Source: Bacteroidales bacterium (GTDB taxonomy: Bacteria > Bacteroidota > Bacteroidia > Bacteroidales > PWNQ01). From it: a DNA stretch of 41,310 bases. The stretch spans positions 1-41,310 of the forward strand of contig JAIPAE010000007.1 in NCBI GenBank assembly GCA_021740245.1, given 5' to 3'. Positions within the stretch are counted from its first letter, which is position 1; each line of letters starts with the position of its first letter. A program made the position numbers and the translations under genes. Positions 35,430 to 41,310 of the stretch are shown here, piece by piece. The notes under the pieces were generated by a model that had not been told where the DNA came from, did not search any database, and saw only the letters and a program-made list of their open reading frames with translations.

Positions 35430-35546
35430 TAGTGATTATTATATTTATATGTACAAATCAATAACTTCAAGCGTAACCCCGATGCCAGCAGAAGTGATGA
35501 TGATATGGAAATGTAATTCTGATAATTAACGAATTAACAAAATAAC

Positions 35547-35583
35547 AAAAGGCCCTGCTCTTGATATAGATACAGGGCCTTTT
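35547..35583 (-). terminator. Terminator of the T9SS cargo gene
   Basis: AAAAGGCCCTG (35547-35557) pairs with CAGGGCCTTTT (35573-35583), an 11-base stem. On the minus strand it is followed by a mixed T-rich run. It lies about 20 bases after the stop at 35603. Confidence 0.8.
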
Positions 35584-35602
35584 CCTTAGGGCAGGATATT
35601 GC

Positions 35603-37771
35603 TTAGTGCTTGATCATAACAGGTTTGGTATAGCAGCCATTTTCATTTTCTATCTTCACAAAATAAATCCCTTCAGCATATTCTGAAGTATTGATCTGTA
35701 GATTATTTTCTGCTTCTGAAGTAATTTGTTTCTCATAAACGAGCTGTCCGGTATTGCTCATTACTGAAACCGTATATTGTTTCAACTTTTCAGCCTTAAA
35801 AGTAACATTCAACATATCAGCAGCAGGATTTGGATACATATTCAGTTCCAGCTTGCTGATTTCATCTTTCATTCCTACAGTTACTGAAGAATAAGCTGAT
35901 TGATAAACCATACCATCGGAATAATTCTGAATCCAAACAACGGCAATCAGGTCTGAAAATTCTTCAACAGAATGCTCTATTGCGTGATTAATAGGATCGT
36001 TAGCACTACTTGGAAGGCGATAGGAACCATTGAAGGTATAAGACAATGATTCGTTGGTTGTAGTACCCTGAGTGAGTGGCCCAATCACAGTACCACCGGC
36101 ATCAGGAAGCATTTTTTTCATTACCCAGTCAAATTCAGTTTCACCATTGGTGCCCACATTCTGTGTTGTTTTCTTTTCAACAATACCAACAAACAGACGT
36201 GCAGAAGCCGGCAAGTCAATATTATTCAGAATCTGAACATCAAGAGAAACAGTTTTGGTTCCTACTGTGATAACCAGGTCTGCAGTAAGGTCAACAAATG
36301 AAGGATCGGCATAAGCGGTGTTCAGGTCAGTAGCGGCATAGCTGCTACTGTTTCCATCGTAGTAATAGCCACCACCAACTTTAAGGTTCGGCACTGAGTT
36401 AACTCCATAATACTGTCTGCGCACACCACCCTCATCGGTATAATAAGGATCACCGGCACCCGGCCAACTCATCTGATATTTAATACAAACGTATTTATTC
36501 GGATTCGCAGTAAAGATGGTACTCAGGTTTGCATTTCCAGCTACACAAGGGCCGCATGTAGAACTTGTAAATGCTTCATGCAATGGCATGCGTTGAACAG
36601 CACTTGCAGGGTCATAACTTACAGTGGTAACGGTAATTGTGTCGTTTGTATTCATCTGGTCGTTATTCCCATTCGGATTGCTTACCCAAACTTTCACAGT
36701 GTGTGAACCTGCTGTTGGTGTCCAGGCAGTGGAGTGTGTATAATTATAGGTATCATAAGAATTCAGATTAACAGATGTAATATTTTCAGTAACCACACTT
36801 CCATTATCAACCTTATAATTCAGGTCAAAAGAAGTAATGGTCGCCTGACCCTGGTTCTCAATCTCACCTGTGATATCCACGCTTTGTCCCTGAGGCACCA
36901 TAGCCGGAAGGTTAAACGTATTAACGGCCAGGTCTAATGTATCAGGTTGTGTAGATTCCAGTTCAATACCAAAGAGGCTTACGTTCTGAATCAAACCGCC
37001 GATTGTAGTGGTTCCGGTAACGATATCCGGCTCAATAAACAGTCCACCACCAATTTCACCAACATTACAAACATTTGTGGTAAGGTCTTTTTGCAGCCCT
37101 GTAGGCACTCCTGTGGTAGCATCAAGCTGTGTAATCGTAGTATTCACAGAGCTGTTGGCATTGATCATCCAGATAAAAGGTCCACCTGGAGAAATAGTGT
37201 CATATGCACTACCATACACACTGGTTTGTCCGTGTGTGTTCGAAGGAATGGTCTGTAGCACCACACCGTTTCTGCTTACCAGGGTGAGATCAGTATCCCA
37301 GTTGGCAACCCAGAAACCACCGTTACCGCTATCGGCATTCGGATCATAACATATATTTCTTACAGTAACGCTGGGTGAAGCAATGGTTCCAACCAATGTT
37401 TGGTTTGTAAAGTCCATTTTGTAAATTACATTTCCAGAAGTCCCGCCATAAAAGTGAGTTCCATCATAGGCAAGGTCTCTGAGCCCGGAAACACCGGCAA
37501 TACTAAAGCTGTCAACCAGCACACCTGAACTGTTCAGTTTCCATATTTTGTTTCCACTCCATTGGGTAATGTAAAAGTTATTTCCATCGGTTTCACAACC
37601 GGCAGAGCCACCACCGGGAATGCTATAGTTAAACTGTACATTCCATGATCCTTTGGTTATGTTCTGCTGGGCAGGAGCATTGGGTGAGATTTCGTTAAAT
37701 GCGTTTCCTTTCTGCCCAAAGGCAAAAACTACACTTAATACTAAAAATAAAGAGAATAATGTTTTCTTCAT
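35603..37771 (-). CDS. T9SS cargo protein with Omp28/thioredoxin-like CGPC domain
   Basis: The protein has 722 residues from the ATG at 37771, giving a signal peptide (MKKTLFSLFLVLSVVFAFGQ); a start at 37798 would add nine residues. Residues 45-270 look like repeated beta blades (GLRDLAYDGTHFYGG, WKLNSSGVLVDSF), suggesting a propeller. Residues 278-390 resemble a CARDB/Ig-like domain. Residues 395-480 look like the Omp28/thioredoxin-like fold: EAFTSSTCGPCVAGNANL with CGPC at 406-409, and a candidate cis-proline at 461 (NSVPNL). A beta-rich part follows. The last 80 residues are a type A T9SS sorting domain (MYPNPAADMLNV, EGIYFVKI). The likely role is at the cell surface; a redox role is inferred from the CGPC motif only. 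Confidence 0.85.
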   Translation of the reverse strand: MKKTLFSLFLVLSVVFAFGQKGNAFNEISPNAPAQQNITKGSWNVQFNYSIPGGGSAGCETDGNNFYITQWSGNKIWKLNSSGVLVDSFSIAGVSGLRDLAYDGTHFYGGTSGNVIYKMDFTNQTLVGTIASPSVTVRNICYDPNADSGNGGFWVANWDTDLTLVSRNGVVLQTIPSNTHGQTSVYGSAYDTISPGGPFIWMINANSSVNTTITQLDATTGVPTGLQKDLTTNVCNVGEIGGGLFIEPDIVTGTTTIGGLIQNVSLFGIELESTQPDTLDLAVNTFNLPAMVPQGQSVDITGEIENQGQATITSFDLNYKVDNGSVVTENITSVNLNSYDTYNYTHSTAWTPTAGSHTVKVWVSNPNGNNDQMNTNDTITVTTVSYDPASAVQRMPLHEAFTSSTCGPCVAGNANLSTIFTANPNKYVCIKYQMSWPGAGDPYYTDEGGVRRQYYGVNSVPNLKVGGGYYYDGNSSSYAATDLNTAYADPSFVDLTADLVITVGTKTVSLDVQILNNIDLPASARLFVGIVEKKTTQNVGTNGETEFDWVMKKMLPDAGGTVIGPLTQGTTTNESLSYTFNGSYRLPSSANDPINHAIEHSVEEFSDLIAVVWIQNYSDGMVYQSAYSSVTVGMKDEISKLELNMYPNPAADMLNVTFKAEKLKQYTVSVMSNTGQLVYEKQITSEAENNLQINTSEYAEGIYFVKIENENGCYTKPVMIKH

Positions 37772-37795
37772 AAGATTAATGTTTTGATTCAGTTC

Positions 37796-37830
37796 CAAAG
37801 ATAAAAAAAACAGAACTAATAAGTGTCAAA
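37796..37830 (-). promoter_or_regulatory. Candidate promoter of the T9SS cargo gene
   Basis: On the minus strand TTTG (37830-37827) and TATCTTTG (37803-37796) are 23 bases apart, at the long end of the usual spacing. The ATG at 37771 lies 24 bases downstream. Confidence 0.55.
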
Positions 37831-37899
37831 AAAAGAAAAATAACTTACTATAAATAATTTTCTGACTTGGTGTGAATAATTTCTATAATTTTTTGCCTG

Positions 37900-40521
37900 C
37901 TATATGCCCAGTTCCAAACGCAAGCGAATGCCAAAACCCTGAAAAGATAATTCATCCCATGAAGTGAAAGCTTCCAGGGCCATTTGGTTTTGGACATACC
38001 CCAAGCCGTAACCGGCCTCCCAATAGTTTGGCGAATATTCCGTACGCAGATAATTCAGACAAAGATATTCGCTAAAGCCCAATAGACTTACTGCCGGAAA
38101 TTGTGAAAACAAAAACTTATTGGGTTTGACGATGCTTTTGACGTTTAACCAGGCTCCGGATGTGGAATAGTTGTAATAATCCAGTAATCTGAATGCTTCC
38201 AGAGAATTGCTTTTTTGAAATAGGGTTTGGTTTCCGTTAAAATGTTTAAAATCAGTGAAAGAAATGTCTTTTTTAGCAAAAGTATTCCCGGCATTAATCC
38301 GTATGCCATAACCTAGAAAAACACCTTGCGATTGATGTTCAAAGTCTGCTTCAATCCTGTGCCAATCAGGACGGGTATTAAAAATACCGGGGATAGCGCC
38401 GGAATATTTTATACGAATAATGGGGTATGCCGAACGAATAAGTGTCAGGTGCCCATTTCTTTTCATGAATTTTTGAGTAGGCCGGTATGTGAGGGCGGCT
38501 TTAACTATGAATGCTTCTTCATTCTTAATTGAAATTTCTTTTTGTTCGATATTCTTCGGCAGGTTGGAAGTGAAATCTTTTTTGTCTTTATAAAAGAATG
38601 AGTAATTTGATTGATTATGAAGTGATCTTCTTCTGGCATATTCGCTGCTGCCATTTAGTAATATCTTCGGGCTCAATTGCTTTTTTCCTTCAAGCAATAC
38701 AAATTCTTTTTCGTAAAATTTTGCATGGTTTTGCCGGAGAAAAAGGGTGTAAAGCGTATTAGTAAAAGTCGCTATGGGTTCATTATCATTAAATTGACTA
38801 ATATATTTCCCTCCTTTGATGGAGATAGTATTGGTTTGCCATGAGTCTATGTCATAATCCTTGTTCAGCCCTGTTTTCCAATATAGCTTTTTGCTGTTAA
38901 TCCCATACCGGATATTGGCAGAAAGTTCATATTTTCGTTCCGGCAAAAATGTTAACGTAGCCGGTAATTCCAGTGCCAGGCCTTCAACAGTGTTAAACTT
39001 AGTGTTAGTTACCAATGATCCCAGGTGGAGGTAGAGCTTTTTGCCTAGAAACTGTCGTCTACCTGTGATGATAGTTGAATAAATTGATTGAAATATGCCG
39101 GAACCGGTAGTATCAACTTCTGGCGATTTAATTGTGTCGCTTTCTTCTTCATCATAAAGTTTTTTCATTAAACCAGTTGTTTTTTCTTCTTTGCTGAGCG
39201 GGATCGGTCTGACTTGTTCCCAATAGGCGGAATCGCGCTCAAAAGCTGTTGAATCCACTGTTTTAGAGGCGATAAATGATGCAGCAGGTTCTTGTTGTGT
39301 TTTTTCTTCTTTTCTTTGCTTCTTTTTTAATTCTTTTTTGATCTTCTTTACAGCTTTATTGAAATCTTTGAGTGATTTGAAATTTATTTCTGAAAAAGCT
39401 GTGCTATCCTCATTATTGGTTTTTGCGTTATTCAAATCACCCAGGCCTGTGGTGTCAATTTGTGCAGCTTCTGATTTGATATTATAAGCCAGTTCTGTGT
39501 CCAGTTTAATGTTGTAATTACTTAAAGACGCCAGATATTGGCTGCTGATGTCCAATCCAAAAAGATTTCCTTCCAGTTGGTAATTGTGATTCACCGGAAA
39601 CCAGATTGTATTGTCTATTGGTGCAAATACCTGTTTTAGCGTTACTTCCCCGGGATAGGCAAGTGTAGATAATGAAAAGCTGTGTACACCCCACGAACCT
39701 TCTACAATATAGAGTTTGCCCCGGAAAGTCAGCTTGCTTTTAGCTTTGGGGGTTACTTTGATTTTGTGTATGAGATTGTCCCCTTCAATAAAAGTGTTTT
39801 CCAGCCGGAATTTATAGTAGCGAAAAGTTTTGGCTGAGAGGGGCGAAACTCCGCCCATAAAGTCCGGATCATAGATCGTCTTTATAACAAAATCGTTCAT
39901 CAACTGGTTTGTGTCCTGGTCATTGTTCCGGGTGGAAATAATGTGTGTTTTCCAGGTATTGGGCGCAATGTAATGTGTTTTTAATACTGTTTCCCTGACA
40001 AAGTAGCCTGTTGTATCTTCTTCTTCAAGCTCCGATAATTTTCTCATATACCCGGGTACTTCCATAGTTGTAAATGTTTTTACATAAGCTCTGGCCTGGT
40101 AGCTCTTAATCACCAGGCGGTAATATTTTGCCGCGGCTACAGCTTTTCTGATAATTGCATAAGCCGGGTCTTCGTCTCCCGAAGAAACTATGAATGCTGG
40201 CAATTGAAGAGCCTGGGCTGCTAATTTTATGTTGACAGTTCTTAGCTGTTCGTCCACAGCTATTTGCTTTTTTTCTGATTTGTAACCCAGATGCTGATAT
40301 TTTATGGTGTAATTTCCTTTGGGCAGGTGTAATTGATATTCGCCGTGCCGGTTCGTGATTGTTCCGGTTTGGGTTTCTTTGACATAAACAGATGCAAATG
40401 CTATCGGATTGCCATTTTCATCGCCGATTTGCCCTTTGATACCGGATTGCCCGAAAGCCTGAACTTCCAGAATAGCAAAAAGCAGGGAGCAAAAAAGCCA
40501 AATACATGGTCTCAATGGCAT
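37900..40521 (-). CDS. DUF5686 outer-membrane protein with carboxypeptidase-like domain
   Basis: The protein has 873 residues with an N-terminal signal peptide ending near EVQAFGQ. Residues 27-100 form a carboxypeptidase-regulatory-like (CarbopepD) domain: IKGQIGDENGNPIAFASVYV, then TNRHGEYQLHLPKGNYTIKY. DUF5686 follows (about 105-870). It includes a lysine/glutamate-rich linker (about 386-411), the family's WEQVRPIPLSKEE at about 434, and a beta-strand-rich C-terminal part that ends in a likely barrel strand. The layout is that of outer-membrane proteins common in Bacteroidota, related in plan to TonB-dependent transporters but without a plug. Function is unknown. A box one base from TAnnTTTG (TATACTTG, minus strand, 40564-40557) lies upstream. 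Confidence 0.87.
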   Translation of the reverse strand: MPLRPCIWLFCSLLFAILEVQAFGQSGIKGQIGDENGNPIAFASVYVKETQTGTITNRHGEYQLHLPKGNYTIKYQHLGYKSEKKQIAVDEQLRTVNIKLAAQALQLPAFIVSSGDEDPAYAIIRKAVAAAKYYRLVIKSYQARAYVKTFTTMEVPGYMRKLSELEEEDTTGYFVRETVLKTHYIAPNTWKTHIISTRNNDQDTNQLMNDFVIKTIYDPDFMGGVSPLSAKTFRYYKFRLENTFIEGDNLIHKIKVTPKAKSKLTFRGKLYIVEGSWGVHSFSLSTLAYPGEVTLKQVFAPIDNTIWFPVNHNYQLEGNLFGLDISSQYLASLSNYNIKLDTELAYNIKSEAAQIDTTGLGDLNNAKTNNEDSTAFSEINFKSLKDFNKAVKKIKKELKKKQRKEEKTQQEPAASFIASKTVDSTAFERDSAYWEQVRPIPLSKEEKTTGLMKKLYDEEESDTIKSPEVDTTGSGIFQSIYSTIITGRRQFLGKKLYLHLGSLVTNTKFNTVEGLALELPATLTFLPERKYELSANIRYGINSKKLYWKTGLNKDYDIDSWQTNTISIKGGKYISQFNDNEPIATFTNTLYTLFLRQNHAKFYEKEFVLLEGKKQLSPKILLNGSSEYARRRSLHNQSNYSFFYKDKKDFTSNLPKNIEQKEISIKNEEAFIVKAALTYRPTQKFMKRNGHLTLIRSAYPIIRIKYSGAIPGIFNTRPDWHRIEADFEHQSQGVFLGYGIRINAGNTFAKKDISFTDFKHFNGNQTLFQKSNSLEAFRLLDYYNYSTSGAWLNVKSIVKPNKFLFSQFPAVSLLGFSEYLCLNYLRTEYSPNYWEAGYGLGYVQNQMALEAFTSWDELSFQGFGIRLRLELGI

Positions 40522-41102
40522 ATGATATGGGTTTTTATGGGCTAACCATTTTTATGCAAGTATACCGCTATGAAACGATATAGACAATTAGATTAGTATG
40601 AAAATTTTGGGACTTTTTTGTCTAAATCTGTTTGGCTGATTCTTTTTTAAACTAATTATAAATAATACTTTGATTTTAATTTTTTATTTCTATACATTTT
40701 AAAATTTTTAACAAATGCATTAAATGACAGTATAATATTGTTTTAATTCCCATTAGTTTATAAAAGAAAGAATATTACATATGAAATAAAGCAAACTTTA
40801 AATACTAACATTAGTTCAAATATACCTAAAATAATAGATAATATAATATACTTTTCATTTTTGCAGCCATCTGTTTAATAAATTCATCAAATGATTAATA
40901 TATATTGTTCATATATGTTTTAAATAGGGAAGTATACAACTTTTTTAGGTGTCAAAGTTAAAACAAATAAATATGTGAAATATATGTATTGCATATAAAA
41001 TCAGGTTTTAGCATAAATATTTTTTTATTTAATAGAGATTCTTCCTATATTTGGATGCTATTCTTATAAAAAGCATATTCAAAAACCAATTGGAATTATA
41101 TT
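40522..41102. other. Very AT-rich intergenic region
   Basis: This lies between the divergent DUF5686 gene and the secreted protein gene at the right edge. From about 40660 it is strikingly poor in G and C compared with the coding DNA. I see no gene, tRNA or terminator. It carries the promoter box of the following gene. Confidence 0.55.
41046..41053 (+). promoter_or_regulatory. Candidate -7 box for the right-edge gene
   Basis: TATATTTG matches TAnnTTTG, 49 bases before the ATG at 41103. The -33 region is a T run only. Confidence 0.5.
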
Positions 41103-41310
41103 ATGAGGAAACTTTTACTCTCTTTTTTAGGATTAATGGTAGTTGGTTTTCTTGGAGCCCAGAGTTTGGCTTTCCATGAAGACTTTGAACAACCATCAGG
41201 AGCGGATAGCGTAGCAAGCTATTCATCATCAAGCTCAAATACCTGGGGACTTTCGACCAATTTATATGCCGGCGGCTTACAGTCCGATTCGGCAATATGT
41301 TCCCCAAATG
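41103..41310 (+). CDS. Secreted protein, 3' part beyond the window
   Basis: An ATG at 41103 opens a frame that continues to the window end (69 codons seen) without a stop. It starts with a signal peptide (MRKLLLSFLGLMVVGFLGAQ) followed by SLAFHEDFEQPSGADSVASY, a pattern seen at the start of secreted Bacteroidota proteins with a T9SS tail (an FxEDFE-like opening). The tail itself is out of view, so cargo status is inferred. A reverse-strand frame over the same bases is a shadow. Confidence 0.8.
   Translation, partial: MRKLLLSFLGLMVVGFLGAQSLAFHEDFEQPSGADSVASYSSSSSNTWGLSTNLYAGGLQSDSAICSPN

Larger units (their letters stand above)
34840..35546. other. Gene-free region with decayed repeats
   Basis: About 700 bases between the tRNA-Glu terminator and the T9SS cargo gene terminator. 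No believable gene is present in any frame. It holds an imperfect inverted repeat (34921-34960), a 12-base inverted pair (35093-35104 and 35418-35429) and a short direct repeat ACCGCAAAG (35214-35222 and 35242-35250). The pattern suggests remnants of small mobile or dispersed elements. Confidence 0.55.

Overview
The window looks like a chromosomal stretch of a Bacteroidota genome, probably of the class Bacteroidia. The evidence is type IX secretion (T9SS) sorting tails on three secreted proteins, a PorT homologue, a GldE-type CNNM/CBS protein, a Bacteroidota-type PpiD-like isomerase, a DUF5686 outer-membrane protein, and repeated promoter boxes of the Bacteroidota form TAnnTTTG ahead of genes and both tRNAs. 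Genes are intact and dense. I see no prophage, CRISPR array, rRNA operon or complete insertion sequence, so most of the window is housekeeping and cell-envelope DNA.

Layout. 1-3.4 kb: a glycosyltransferase cut by the left edge and a secreted C10 (streptopain-type) protease with four PKD domains, both on minus. 3.6-5.8 kb: a PpiD-like isomerase on plus, closed by a terminator. 5.9-10.4 kb (minus): deoC, a lipoprotein, mrdA (PBP2) and rodA, the last two overlapping. 10.5-13.2 kb (plus): a sodium/solute symporter four bases ahead of an Omp85-type barrel gene. 13.2-18.6 kb (minus): a compact run of coaX, outer-membrane protein, TPR protein, lptC and gldE, mostly with overlapping ends. 18.7 kb: tRNA-Phe. 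18.8-26.9 kb (minus): a papain-like protease with a T9SS tail, a 2-hydroxyacid dehydrogenase, gapA, a DUF255/thioredoxin-fold protein and a threonine aldolase. 27.1-28.4 kb (plus): a kinase-receiver protein whose kinase half lacks the phospho-accepting histidine. 28.5-29.0 kb: an unknown membrane-anchored protein on minus. 29.2-34.6 kb (plus): an aminotransferase, hldE kinase domain, pdxH, an unknown membrane protein and a TPR protein, then porT. 34.7 kb: tRNA-Glu with a strong promoter and terminator, followed by about 760 bp of gene-free DNA with decayed repeats. 35.6-40.5 kb (minus): a T9SS cargo protein with an Omp28/thioredoxin-like domain and a DUF5686 protein. 41.1 kb to the end: the start of another secreted protein, cut by the right edge.

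How the genes fit together. The dominant theme is the envelope: peptidoglycan elongation (mrdA/rodA), lipopolysaccharide (lptC, heptose kinase), outer-membrane protein folding and barrels (PpiD-like, Omp85-like, OMP, DUF5686), and type IX secretion (porT plus three cargo proteins). Central metabolism (gapA, deoC, coaX, pdxH, aminotransferase, threonine aldolase) is interspersed. I did not find a clearly new multi-gene system. The best leads are the pseudo-histidine kinase fused to an intact receiver, a papain-like protease with Asp at the usual catalytic Asn position, a T9SS cargo carrying a CGPC thioredoxin motif, and repeat structures upstream of gapA and downstream of tRNA-Glu.
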